DNA from: Mikania micrantha
Lineage: Eukaryota; Streptophyta; Magnoliopsida; Asterales; Asteraceae
NCBI GenBank assembly: GCA_009363875.1
Contig: CM018682.1
Location: 59,666,031 to 59,730,030 of the forward strand
DNA: 64,000 bases
Reading direction: 5' to 3'
Under the pieces are notes generated by a model, which made no database searches, had not been told where the DNA came from, and saw only the letters and a program-made list of their open reading frames with translations. Below are positions 21,601 to 32,271 of this stretch, piece after piece (positions within the stretch are counted from its first letter, which is position 1; every line of letters starts with the position of its first letter). The translations under genes and the position numbers were made by a program.

Positions 21601-22415
21601 TCGGTATTCTTCATAGGGTTCGGCCAACTTGCATGCTAGCCGCCATTCGGGTTCGTTTCGGTGGCTCGGTTCGCGTTTTTGTCGCGTATCCGGAATTTTA
21701 CGCGTAGTTAATTGTAATAAATAAAAAATAATAATTTTAATTAATTGATGAGTTTCAAAATTGTAAAAATGTTAAATATTTTATTTTCTTAAATTAATTT
21801 CGTTCTTGTCGTGTGTCGTGTTTGATTTGTCAGATCGCGTCACCATCGCGCGTATTCGTTCGAATCGTCATTCGAACGAATACGACGATGGTTTTGCTTT
21901 CTGACTTTTGTTTTCTACTTTCCAGTCATCATTTCAGAACGTTAAACTCACAGATATGTTTGTGTGAATCGTCACCCACGCAAACACACTGTCAGTTCGT
22001 TATTCTGAAACAACACTGTAAATTATGTTAGGATGGTGTTTCCTCACTGTCGGACTCAACTAAACATCCTGTTATCACATTGTTTTCACAATGAAATGTC
22101 GGCCATCTGATTCCTGTCATTTATGGATATCAGATCGCAACCGATTTGTTTCTATTAATTGTTTGCACACTATTGTTTCTCATGTTTAGTTGTGTTAACT
22201 GTACTTAGGTTTTCACTTAAATACACACAATTAATGTTCCAAATGTACGTTATACTTACAGTATTTAAGTTTACACTAAAATACGTACAACGATTTCTTG
22301 TATTTAGACTTCTGTTAATACAAACACTGTTTACACACATGTATATACACATAGTTACTGTAGATAGTACACGTACCATACGGACTTGCCGGCCGGTCAG
22401 GTACTAGTTGTCACA
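18685..22415 (-). repeat. 5' LTR of gypsy element G1 (3,731 bp)
   Basis: It starts TGTTACACCCCGGG on the plus strand and ends TAGTTGTCACA. It is very close to the 3' LTR except for a 345-bp extra segment (19461-19805) flanked by TGTGTTAA and TGTGATTAA, and a deletion after 21646. That deletion removes the DNA equivalent to 12550-13083 of the 3' LTR, including the TATA box and transcription start region. The deletion joins at the 2-bp microhomology AT. As the 5' LTR drives transcription, this copy has probably lost its promoter. The GGTTCG array is kept in part (about 21322-21655) and the TGGGCC cluster is at 20964-21206. Confidence 0.87.
21322..21655. repeat. GGTTCG array in the 5' LTR of G1 (shortened)
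   Basis: The same array as in the 3' LTR. It includes one extra intact copy at the start (AGGTTCGGC, where the other LTR has GGTTCCGC). It lacks the last five copies, which fell in the 534-bp deletion. Confidence 0.8.
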
Positions 22416-22670
22416 AAAACCCTAGTCAAGACTATAACGGAATTAAAGAGAAAAATAAGACGAGTAAAATGGTGCAATTTTTATAAAAAAATATTATAGT
22501 ATAAAAAAGTTATGGATGTATAAAAAAAGAGGGGGTTAGTTATTACATAAAACAAATTACTAATGTACCCTTATCAAATAATAAAAGAAAAATCCATGTG
22601 TTTATTTCTGATTGGGTAAAGAGAGTTAATGGGTTATTGCTTTAAGTATGAGTTAGTATTTGATCACATT

Positions 22671-22674
<4 letters not shown>
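22416..22674. mobile_element. Fold-back element, right arm (continuation of 8594-9938)
   Basis: After the AAAAC duplication the sequence continues CCTAGTCAAGACTATAACGG, exactly as in the intact right arm of the 6889-8531 element at about 8280. It ends with TTAGTATTTGATCACATTCC before a (TA)n tract. Together with the left part this makes one element of about 1.6 kb that was split by the gypsy insertion. Confidence 0.8.

Positions 22675-22720
<46 letters not shown>
22675..22720. repeat. (TA)n microsatellite
   Basis: A pure TA tract at the junction between the fold-back right arm and the Helitron-like segment. Confidence 0.9.
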
Positions 22721-22726
<6 letters not shown>

Positions 22727-22904
22727 CAACTTTGATTGTGTGAGGAGATTACTGTTCAATTTGTACAATTTGTATTGCAACCGGTACAAACACACTTACT
22801 TTTTACCCTTTCTTTTACTTCTTCTATCGTCTTCTAACTTCACCTACGACATCCTTCTTCTTCCTCCTTGCCATCTGCTTCATCGACTATAATTACCTTT
22901 TTTC

Positions 22905-23352
22905 GTTGCTGAAGATTTCAAGTATGCTCTCCTTCACACTCGAATCATCTACTAACCCCACGAAAAACTCTAGAACTCCATAGCTGTTCGAAAAACCCTA
23001 GAACTCCATACCTATGGTTGCTGAAGATTTCAGGTATGCTCTCCTTTACACTCGAATCATCTACTAACCCCACGAAAAACTCTAGAACTCCATAGCTGTT
23101 CGAAAAACCCTAGAACTCCATACCTATGGTTGCTGAAGATTTCAGGTATGCTCTCCTTCACACTCGAATCATCTACTAACCCCACGAAAAACTCTAGAAC
23201 TCCATAGCTGTTCGAAAAACCCTAGAACTCCATACCTATGGTTGCTGAAGATTTCAGGTATGCTCTCCTTCACACTCGAATCATCTACTAACCCCAAGAA
23301 AAACTCTAGAACTCCATAGTTGTTCGAAAAACCCTAGAACTCCATACCTATG
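22905..23352 (+). repeat. 112-bp tandem repeat, four copies
   Basis: The word GAAGATTTCA recurs at 22911, 23023, 23135 and 23247, exactly 112 bp apart. Each unit has GAAGATTTCAGGTATGCTCT (AAG in the first copy), then CGAATCATCTACTAACCCC and AACTCTAGAACTCCATAG. The copies are almost identical. Each contains a donor-like CAG|GTATG, so the unit looks like an exon end plus intron start. Confidence 0.9.
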
Positions 23353-24298
23353 GCTTCTTCGCTAATTTCACTGCTTGCAATTGAAATGATTCGTGATTGG
23401 GAATTGGAACTTGATATTTTTGTTTTCGTTTGTGTGTAATCAGGGTACCCTTTAATTTACTTATGTATGGATTAACTGTTCATTGGGATGTAAGAAAAGG
23501 GTTAAACAGAGCAGGCACTTCAATTTTTCAAGGTTGTTTGATGCAATTTCAACATTAAAATCAAATAAAGAGGCTGTGCAATTCCTAAAAGGCTTAGTTA
23601 CAACCTAAATTAGTAATAACTTTTTCTTATGGTGTGCACTTTTTTGGAAATGATATTTTGTACAAAGCCAATTTTATGAACATTAACACAGTAGCAATGA
23701 CTGATGTTCTTCGTGAGGTTTTATTCTGCTTTCTCATATGTATTTATTTTATATTTTATTCAAAGTGGAATTTTATAATGATAATTCTATTGGTTAATGA
23801 TGGTTTGTTCATTTACTGGCTTGCAGGTTTTAATTATGAAAATGTTTAAAATATAGTAAATTTGATCGAGGTTATTGATGACCCAAATGCAGATCATTTC
23901 TACATGGGTATAAAAGGCCACTGGTTTTTTTGATCTTCTTAATTATGGATTTAGACAGAACCGGTTGGACCGGAACCGTTGGTTATTCGGCCGGCTTTTA
24001 ATATGCGTTTGATGTTTGCAATGTTATCACTACTATCGTAATTAAATACCCATATTGGTGGAGTGATATGGCCTACAATTTTGTTTGTTAAAATTAAGAT
24101 ATAAAAACACGTCTCATCGGTTGCCAGTTCGGGTGCACAACTCTTTTTTTATGATATTAAGAACATGTTTATAACGGCTACACTTTATGATTTTACATCA
24201 GAGCGACAACTCTTCCCTTTAATATACGCGATTTTGTCTGTGTTATGATACTCGAAATCGTGTAGAAATCCCGCCGCAAGGCGCGGGTAAACCCCTAG

Positions 24299-25097
24299 TT
24301 GATTCACACATTCAACAATCTAGTTAGGTTTTCCATTGTAAGTTTCCAACGCCGCTGGTTCGATCTCTATGGACCTTCGTTAATTTTACGTATGTTAAAA
24401 CAAAAATCTAGTAAATTTTGGCTTTTGATATTTGGAGTAGGTTCAACGTCTATAGACAGGATAATAAGACCGATCCATGACATAAGTTATAGACCTAAAC
24501 TATGTTCGGTCCATCGAAAGTTGTTTAGATATGCACGGCGAAGATTCGTTGTAGTGAAAGTCGAAGTAGTCAAGTCATAAAGGACAACAAAGATATGACT
24601 ATACAAAGATATCAGTTTTACTTGACAAGGAAAAATGAAACAGGAAGATGTCAAATATATTATTCTGACAAATTTTCAAGAATGTTTGATTATCTCAAAA
24701 CAAAAATTGTATGCTGGAAGAGATAGAAAATCGTCCCCTTTGCTTACTCTATAAATACCGAACATATGCAACAAGCTAAATACATTCATACATAATTTCT
24801 CTCGCTCTGTTTCTTACAATAGACTCTTTACAATCATCATGATATTATATTATTTATTCTAACGTCGAACTCTCATGCAGTGAGAGTAATGATGCTTTGC
24901 TCTTGACAGGTTTACAATATTACAGGCAGGACATCATACTCGGTCCATCTGATTTTGTTGATTTAACAGTTTTTGTCTCTGAAAGTTAACCAATTTGATT
25001 ATTTGAGCATGAATTCTCATTTTTCTATAAATCTTTTAAGGTTTCAAATTTTCAATTATTTGAGTCTTTTTGGCTCACAATGTATCCTATGAGTATA
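24299..25097. other. Intergenic DNA, no gene recognised
   Basis: A short open frame (24299-24580) has no recognisable domain and is probably chance. A TATA-like CTCTATAAATACC occurs at about 24750 in a stretch with the look of a retroelement LTR or promoter remnant, but I found no matching partner, primer site or terminal repeat. Confidence 0.4.
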
Positions 25098-25554
25098 GGG
25101 GTGTAAACGAGCTGAGCCGATCCTGAACTCGTTAAGGCTCGAGCTCGGCTCGTTAAGAGCTTTATTTAATAGGCTCGAGCTCGGTTCGTTAGAAAATTTT
25201 TAGGCTCGAGCTCGGCACGGCTCGGCTCGGCTTGTTTAGATTTTATTTATTTAATTTATTTACTTTAATTACTAATTTAATTGTATTTATAATTATATTT
25301 TTTAAATTTAACATAAAATATTTGATTTAAATATATTTATCATAATTTTATATATAAAAATAATTAATTTTATAAATAAACACTTAATATAATAAATAAA
25401 AATTATATATTCAGAAAGCACGTTAAGGCTCGCGAGCCAGTTCAAACTCGACATGTAAAGCTCGAGCTCGGGCTTGTTAAGACTCGGCTCGTTCGAGCTT
25501 TTTACCGATACGATCCCGAGTATTTCACGAGTTGCCTTGGTTCATTTACACCCC
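25098..25554. mobile_element. 457-bp MITE rich in GGCTCGAGCTCGG
   Basis: The ends are GGGGTGTAAACGAGC at the left and TTCATTTACACCCC at the right, an inverted repeat. A 5-bp direct repeat GTATA flanks it (25093-25097 and 25555-25559). Both subterminal regions are packed with GCTCGAGCTCGG and GGCTCG words, while the middle is AT-rich. It has no coding capacity. A related piece (GTGTAAACGAGCCAAGCCGA) is embedded in the fold-back elements at about 7315. Confidence 0.75.
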
Positions 25555-25640
25555 GTATAACATCTTGGTGGATATGCCCTGCCTTTTTTACCTTTTAAGA
25601 CAAAGAAAAAAATTGCACTTCACCGTGTTCTTTCTAGACC

Positions 25641-25669
<29 letters not shown>

Positions 25670-25671
<2 letters not shown>

Positions 25672-26376
25672 GGGGACGGTTAACGTACATATTAGTGTTA
25701 ACGTGCTAAACGTAGGAAGCCACAGGAACGCGCCATGTGTCATTAGGGTAAGGGGTATTATCGTCCATATAAAATTACAGACCGTGATTTTCAAATTTAC
25801 AGACTGACATTTAACACGCACTATCACGGACCATCGGGATAATCACATACCAGTATATACGGACCACAATATATAACAACCACAGACCGTATTTTAACAC
25901 ACATAATCAAGGGCAAAATGTATAATCACGGACCAATAATCACGGACCATGTTATATGAAAATCACGGACCGTCATTTAACATGTATGATCAAAGGATCA
26001 ACTGCATAATCACGTACCAATAATTACGTACCAAGCGTAAAAATCACGGACTACGTAAAAAAAACTTAAAAAACTATAACAATACTATACTAAAATTAAA
26101 GATAATAAAATTCTTAATTTTATGGTGTAATTTTTTTTTAAAAAATAATAAAGCATGTAAAAGTTATTTAATTTTTAAAAAACAAGTGGAACTTGTTGTA
26201 ACATTATAAAATGTGGCTGTTTCCTCTTTAACCTTCCAGTTAGATTTTACACTTATTTTGTGGAAAAAGTTGTATAAAGTAGGGACCACTAAATCTTAAC
26301 CATTGATTACTTTGATCAAAGGGTGCAGAATCCATCCTACATTTAGTACATTAAGAAGCATATGTATTTGATCCGC

Positions 26377-26380
<4 letters not shown>
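25670..26380. mobile_element. (TA)n-bounded fold-back element with TCACGGACC motifs
   Basis: It begins TAGGGGACGGTTAACGTACA after a TA tract and ends GATCCGCCTCA before a long TA tract. The inward sequences TTAACGTGCTAAACGTAGGA and (reverse of right end) TTAATGTACTAAATGTAGGA form an imperfect inverted repeat. The left half carries repeated ATCACGGACC words. It has no coding capacity. Confidence 0.6.

Positions 26381-26428
<48 letters not shown>
26381..26428. repeat. (TA)n microsatellite
   Basis: About 48 bp of pure TA between two fold-back elements. Confidence 0.9.
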
Positions 26429-26431
<3 letters not shown>

Positions 26432-27624
26432 TGAAGGGCATTTAGGACATTTGTCATTTATGTAAAGTTTACCTCCTTTTTTTTTAAACATTCATAACTT
26501 TTTATACTATATTATTTTTTTAAAAAAATTGCACCATTATACTCGTCTCATTTCTCTCTTTAATTTCGTTATAGTCTCGACTAGTTTTTTATTTTTTTAT
26601 TTTTTTGATGTCATGTATTTACATCATTGTAACGAGCTTAACGATAGCAAATTAATTATAAATTTTTTTCTAACAATGGTAAATTACAGTAATGTAACTC
26701 AAAATGAAGTAATGTAACACAATATGAAGTAATTTACAATGACATAATTAACGGTGACGTAACACATTATTTACAGTGATGTAATTTTCTCTTTAATTCT
26801 CGTTATAATGTTGACTAGTTTTTTTTAATTTTTTTTCTCATTGTCCATTATTAAACATCGATATAACGAGCATAAATATAACACATTATTTTGAATTTTT
26901 TTCTAACAATGATAAATTACAGTGATGTAATATAACACATTATTTTATTTTTTCTCTAACAATGATAATTACAATGATAAATTACAATGATGTAATATAA
27001 CACATTATTTTGATTTTTTTCTCTAACAATGATGATTATAGTGATGTAATTTATCATTGTTCGAAAAAAATTCAAACTAATTTGTTGTATTTAGGCTCGT
27101 TACAAATTAGGGATGAGCAAAAAGCCAAAAAAACCGAACCGAAACCGAATTAACCGAAAAACCGAACCGGAACCAAATTAACCGAAAAAAACCGAAACTG
27201 AATTTTACGTCAATGTAAATTACATCACGATAAATTACGTCAATGTAAATTACATTACTGTAATTTATCATTTTTAAAAAAAATTCAAATAAATTTGTTA
27301 TATTTAAGCTCGTTACAATGATGTAAATATAGGGCATCTAAAAAAAGTAAAAAAAAATAGTCGAGACTATAACGGAATTAAAGAGAAAAATGAGACAAAT
27401 ATAATGGTGCAATTTTTTTTTAAAAATAATATATTATAAAAAAGTTATTAATGTTTAAAAAAGAGAGGGGAGAAAACTTATAAAGGTAAAATGACTATGA
27501 TGCCCTTTTTAATATTTTAATGAAATCCTTATGTGTAAGGTTATGATTGGTTGAAATGTGTTATGATTGGTTGAAATGGGTTATGTAGTTGTAGCAAAAG
27601 ATGAGGGTTATTTTTTATACCTTG

Positions 27625-27630
<6 letters not shown>
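26429..27630. mobile_element. Fold-back element, left end truncated
   Basis: The arm at 26470-26600 (TTGCACCATTATACTCGTC, TTTCGTTATAGTCTCGACTA) is mirrored at 27350-27470 (TAGTCGAGACTATAACGG, ATAATGGTGCAA). The right arm extends about 100 bp beyond the mirrored region to CTTGCCCTATA, while the left arm stops at the TA tract, so the left terminus is missing. The interior holds repeated GTAATTTATCATTG/CAATGATAAATTAC words and a short inserted hAT-like end at 27108-27205. It is related to the arms of the 6889-8531 family. Confidence 0.6.
27108..27205. mobile_element. Truncated hAT-type end with ACCGAA motifs
   Basis: TAGGGATGAGCAAAAAG is followed by many CCGAACCGAA and CCGAATTAACC words. It shares the terminus TAGGGATGAG with the complete hAT element at 29809. 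Only one end is visible; it fades into the fold-back interior without a second terminus. Confidence 0.45.

Positions 27631-27665
<35 letters not shown>
27631..27665. repeat. (TA)n microsatellite
   Basis: A pure TA tract between adjacent fold-back elements. Confidence 0.9.
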
Positions 27666-27670
<5 letters not shown>

Positions 27671-29370
27671 AAAGGTTCCAATGGTAACCCACTCCAAGTG
27701 TGGTAACCTATTAACTCATTTTTATTGGTTGTTAAAATAAAGCCTTTTGAAATAAGTGATCTATATTCAATCTGAAAAAAATCAAAAAAACATGTGGATG
27801 AGATTTGTTTAAGGGCATTTTTGACATTTGGTGGGGTGTACTTGATTCCTTTTTTAAAAAAAGTTTACCCCCTAATTTTTTAAACACTCATAACTTTTAT
27901 ATACATTATTATTTTTTTATAAAAATTTCACCATTAAATTTGTCACTTTTTTATCTTTAATTCAAGTATAATTTTTTCAAAATTTTTTAAAATTTTCGTA
28001 ATTTGCACTGATTCAGCGACATTTTACACTTATGCAACGACGTTTTATACTGACGTAACGAAATGCATTTTTTTACACTGATTTGACATTTGGTGTGGTG
28101 TACTTGATTTCTTTTTTTAAAAAAGTTTATCCCCCAAATTTTAAACACTCATAACTTTTATATACATTATTATTTTTTTATAAAAATTTCACCATTAAAT
28201 TTGTCACTTTTTTTATCTTTAATTCAAGTATAATTTTTTAAAATTTTTTTAAAATTTTCGTTATTTGCACTGATGTAGCGACATTTTACAGTAATGAAAC
28301 AACGTTTTACACTGACGTAACGAAATGTATTTTTTTACACTCATTTGACATTTAGTGGGGTGTACTTGATTTTTTTTTTAAAAAAAGTTTACCCCCAATT
28401 TTTTAAACACTCATAACTTATATATACATTATTATTTTTTATAAAAATTTCACCATTAAATTTGTCACTTTTTTATCTTTAATTCAAGTATAATTTTGTC
28501 AAATTTTTTTAAAATTTTCGTAATTTGCACTGATGCAACGACGTTTTACACTGATGCAACGACGCTTTACACTGATGCAACGATATTTTGCACTGACGTA
28601 ACGAAATGCATTTTTTTACACTGATGTAATCACAATGATGTAACGAGCTGAATTTTTACAAAGTTTTCGTAATTACACTGATGCAAGGATCTGGATTTTT
28701 TCAAATTGTTCTTAATTTTTTAAAATATTAATGAACTAATTTTTGTAATAAAAAATAATTTGTAACAAGATGGAAAGATTTTGCGTTGGTGTAATTTCAA
28801 ACGCTCGAAAAAACGAGAGAAAATTACGAACGCTCAAAAAAACATGTTAAACGAGATTTTGAAACATTTTAAACGAAAAAATGAGATAAAATTACGAACG
28901 CTCGAAAAAACATGTTAAACGAAAAAATGAGAGAAAATTACGAACGCTCGAAAACATTTTAAAGATGGAAAGATTTTTAAAAAACGAGAGAAAATTATTA
29001 TATTTATTGTTCGTTACGTTGGTGTAATTACGAACGTTCGAAAAAAATTCTAAACAAAATTGGCATGATTATTATGGAATTAATGAGAAAAATATAACGA
29101 GTTTAATGATGTAATTTTTATAAAAAAATAACATAGTATAAAAAAGTTATAAGTGTATAAAAATTAAGGAGGAAACTTTGATTTAAAAAAAGGATAATGG
29201 ATATATTTTTATGATGTGGGTGAATCTGATTGGCTTAAATGGGTTAATAAAAAGTCCATAATACCCTTACTAAAGCAAAAGGGAATTTATGATGTGGATG
29301 AATCTGATTGGCTTAAATGGGTTAATAAGTTACCACAAATATGGTGGGTTCTTATTTGAACCAAATCCTA
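27666..29370. mobile_element. 1.7-kb (TA)n-bounded fold-back element with 262-bp repeats
   Basis: The left end reads GGTTCCAATGGTAACCCAC; the right end in reverse reads GGTTCAAATAAGAACCCACC with GTGGTAACTTATTAACCCAT, an imperfect inverted repeat. Three direct repeats start with GACATTT at 27823, 28085 and 28347 (262-bp spacing). Each contains TTTCACCATTAAATTTGTCA and a series of GACGTAACGAAATGCA-like words. The right part (28790-29060) has repeated ACGAACGCTCGAAAA words. No coding capacity. Confidence 0.68.
27823..28608. repeat. 262-bp direct repeat, three copies
   Basis: The repeats are regularly spaced and well conserved, with differences mainly in homopolymer lengths and in the GCAACGACGTTTTACACTG series at the end of each unit, which is expanded in the third copy. 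Confidence 0.8.
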
Positions 29371-29380
29371 TATATATATT

Positions 29381-29664
29381 TGTTATATGTGTTATAATAT
29401 AACTATGATTAGCACACCTTAACAATCTTTTAGAGATGATTATAACAGAAAGAAAATATTTTAGACAAAAGAAGGAGAATTCTATAACATGAAAATGCAT
29501 ACAAGAGGTGCATCTTACTCTTTACATTGAAGTGATATTTATAATACAAAAAAGTTGGGTTTTGGAAGACAAGGAAACAAGAACATTTAATGCTTAGTCA
29601 AAAAATATGTCCATTAATTTTGGTGTGTTTAAAAAGATTTCATCCAAATATAAAATATATAACA
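29381..29664 (-). repeat. Copia-type LTR remnant (284 bp)
   Basis: The segment starts TGTTATATG and ends ATATATAACA, the inverted termini of an LTR. Directly after it the plus strand reads CTCTCCCT, that is AGGGAGAG on the minus strand: a polypurine tract in the correct place for a minus-strand element whose 3' LTR is at the left. Short LTR, TGTTATA end and this tract are typical of Ty1/copia. Only about 250 bp of interior survive (29673-29808 and 30494-30613). Confidence 0.65.
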
Positions 29665-29808
29665 CTCTCCCTGGATGATACTTTTTCAAACTTTGAGTTT
29701 TATTTTAAACTACCGCCTCATTAAAAACCTTGCTAAAGAAAACCTGTAAGTCCGTGGTTAGGGTCTAAATGATCAGGTATAACTAAATATCATGTGCGGA
29801 ATCCATAA

Positions 29809-30485
29809 TAGGGATGAGATCGGTACCATACCGGTACCGGTACCAATACCGAAAATACCGGTACCGAAATTTCAGAAAAGTGAGTACCGATACCGGTACC
29901 AGTACCAATACCGGTAACAGTACCGAAATCATAGGTACGGTACCGGTTACCGGTACCGGTATCGGTATATTCGGTATTTTATCGGTTTTGTACCGTTTTT
30001 AAACATTTTTGTTGGGATAAAGATAAATAATATTAGCTTTCAAGGTATTGATGAAATTATGCGATAATTATAATAAAAATCCAAAAAATCTAGGAATATA
30101 AATGCATTATATGAACACATCATAAGAAAAATTAAATTTACAAAACTATAAATTGTAAATAGAAGAATACGAATGTATCTTCTTTTGGATTTCTATGGTA
30201 TTTTTTTTATATTTAATATCTAAAACAATAATTAGGTTTAAAGCATTACGTTAAATGCTTTTTTTTAAATGCATTAGATTGATAAATAATCACATTCAAA
30301 ACAAAAAGTATGCATATTTCGGTACCGGTACCAATTCGAGAATTTTCGGTATTTTACCGGTACCAGTACCGGTTAGTACCGATACCAAAATATGAGAAAA
30401 TCAAGTACCGTTACCGGTACCGAATCTACCGGTACGGTATCGGTTCGGTACGGTACCGGTACTCGGTATTAAAATCTCATCCCTA
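29809..30485. mobile_element. 677-bp hAT-type element rich in GGTACC palindromes
   Basis: The terminal inverted repeats are TAGGGATGAGAT and ATCTCATCCCTA. An 8-bp duplication ATCCATAA is present at 29801-29808 and 30486-30493. Each end carries roughly 180 bp crowded with GGTACCGGTACC-like words in both orientations, while the middle (about 30005-30315) is AT-rich. This matches the subterminal-repeat layout of hAT elements. There is no transposase; the open frame over the left end is a repeat by-product. Confidence 0.85.
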
Positions 30486-30613
30486 ATCCATAACATCAAG
30501 TTTGAATAAAAAGATATAAATTGAGATGAATAGAATCAATCAAACGCAATGAAACAAAATCAATCTTCTTGTATTAATTGCTTGAATGATGACTGTACAA
30601 GTAGAGAAAATTT

Positions 30614-30931
30614 TGTCACACCCCGACCGACGGCGGAACACGTCGGGGTGTGACTGCGACTGTTCAATAGCTCATGGTGCTATTAATAAGCTTGAATATT
30701 TAAAGCATTCATAATTAACATTAAACAACATTAATTGAATACAAGGTATCATTACATACATTTAAAGAAATACAATAATATACATTACAACTGAAAATTC
30801 AACATCTTTTAAAATTAACTAAATCCACTACGTTTGTCCTATGTATTTGTCATAGTCTTCATATTAACATATTACATATGTAAAATAAATTTGGGTCAAC
30901 TATATGAATAGTTGGTGAGTTACTCATACAG

Positions 30932-30991
<60 letters not shown>

Positions 30992-32271
30992 AAGAATATG
31001 TTTAAAACTTAAATGCAAACAATGTCTAAATCAATAAGACCTAAAGCAAGTATACTACAAGTTAAATACGATTCTTTGGCTCTTTCACCTTTATTAACTT
31101 AATGACACAAGTCATTAAATAAAGGCTACTAGTTACAACAATTGAATTTTGGCTCTTTCATCTTTGCAGTTTACAATAACTAAAGCTATTGTGCAAAGAC
31201 TACTAGTTTCATTGATTTTAGGCGCTTTCACCTTTGCAATATAATATCCTAAGTTATATTGAAAGGGCTACTAATAACATTGACTACACATAGAATAACA
31301 TGATAATACTTTGAATATAAACAAGTAGGCATACTAAGCACATAAGTCAAACAACTTAGACTAATAGTTTGCATCTAATTGATTTTGACTCTAGAACAAA
31401 GTTTGATTTAATAATAACATATGTAACATCCCAAAAGTACAAAATGTAAAAGAGGGATTATGATTGAAACTCGCCTGGATTTGATTAGCTAGTCCAATGT
31501 GCTTGATTGAGTTCTAAGTCAAAAATCACACCTCAACCTAAAGTGTAAGGAATAGCTTAACAAACTTAGTTTCCTAGAGTACAAGTTTTGTGTATCTATG
31601 CCTATGGCATTCTATGGAATAATTATGTATATATTCATATAACTTTGTTCAACACATAGATTCAAGATATTAATAAATAATATCCTATCTATTTAATTTA
31701 GTTGTATTTTCTATGATGATTAGAATAAAGATAAGTATTTGTATAATTGAGAGTTTTATAACTTTTATAAATGTATAAATAATTATAAATGATTTATTTA
31801 TAAAAGTATCCTATGTTTCATTTATAAGACTTTTAAATACTTTGTGATATATAAAAACAAAATGAAGATTTTGTTATTTAATTAATTATTTTATTTAAAT
31901 AAATATTGTTTTCAAATATTTGTTTAAAGATTAGAAATGTTTGTTTTAGAAAAGTTACAGTTAGGACTTGTTTATAAAACTTTATGAATTATAAACAAAT
32001 AATCCTTATTAATCTTAAAAAAATTATATTTATTATTTGAAACACTAACTAATTAGAAGTTTAATTATAAAATAAATGACTGTATCGTTTTTATTCATCT
32101 TATTTATTTTTAAAAAGAAAAATTGCTAAATTAGAATGAAATTACTAATAATTTTTTTTCATAAATGATTAAAAAATATATAAATAAATAAAAATAAAAT
32201 TAAAACCGGTGGTGCCCGGATTCGAAACCGGGTCAGCTGGTTTGTAGATTTCAAATGTGTGGTTTGCCAGT
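30614..32271 (-). repeat. LTR-type sequence, minus orientation, truncated
   Basis: It begins TGTCACACCCCGACC, the plus-strand form of an LTR 3' end as in the gypsy elements here. A perfect 13-bp inverted repeat (GTCACACCCCGAC, 30615-30627, and its complement at 30641-30653) sits at the terminus. It shares with the other LTRs the GTTGGTGAGTT site (30912) and, as a diverged form, the donor-like CCAGGCGAGTTTC (sense, 31477-31465). A (TA)n tract lies at 30940-30986. The right boundary is not defined; a plus-oriented LTR begins at 32272. Confidence 0.55.

Larger units (their letters stand above)
9939..22415 (-). mobile_element. Ty3/gypsy LTR retrotransposon, nearly full length (element G1)
   Basis: The element is 12,477 bp, ends in TGTCACA at the right and its complement-type TGTCACAC at the left, and is flanked by the 5-bp duplication AAAAC. 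Coding runs on the minus strand, so the 5' LTR is at the right (18685-22415) and the 3' LTR at the left (9939-13852). Between them lie a primer-binding site, gag, protease, RT, RNase H and integrase in the Ty3/gypsy order, and a polypurine tract. The integrase tail ends in a PEFTWERED-type segment, as in chromoviruses; Tekay/Del is my tentative lineage. The LTRs are very similar outside two large indels, so the insertion is not old. The polyprotein has a single in-frame TAG. Confidence 0.9.
22675..24298 (+). mobile_element. Helitron-like element, non-autonomous
   Basis: The right terminus is a GC-rich hairpin CCCGCCGCAAGGCGCGGG followed by TAAACCCCTAG and then T, which fits the plant Helitron 3' end (short hairpin about 10 nt before CTAG, insertion before T). 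The left end would lie in or beside the (TA)n tract at 22675-22720, which runs into TTAAAAACC; I could not fix it. The interior has a four-fold 112-bp repeat and weak gene-like pieces (for example a frame with FDAISTLKSNKEAVQFLKGL, about 23537-23600, and EVIDDPNADHFYMG at about 23868-23910), which may be captured host exons that I do not recognise. No Rep/helicase is present. Confidence 0.6.

Noticed and set aside
22629..22892. 87-codon frame with a YIYIYI run
   Set aside because: It is created by the (TA)n tract.
22905..23352. CRISPR-like regular repeat
   Set aside because: The 112-bp units are contiguous with no unique spacers, and this is plant nuclear DNA; it is a tandem repeat.
24299..24580. 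93-codon frame after the Helitron end
   Set aside because: No recognisable domain, no second exon or neighbouring signal; likely chance.
32206..32240. tRNA-like T-arm (CCCGGATTCGAAACCGGG)
   Set aside because: Only the T-arm and its loop can be formed; no acceptor, D or anticodon arm lies at the right distance, so it is not a tRNA gene. It may be the remnant of a SINE or chance.
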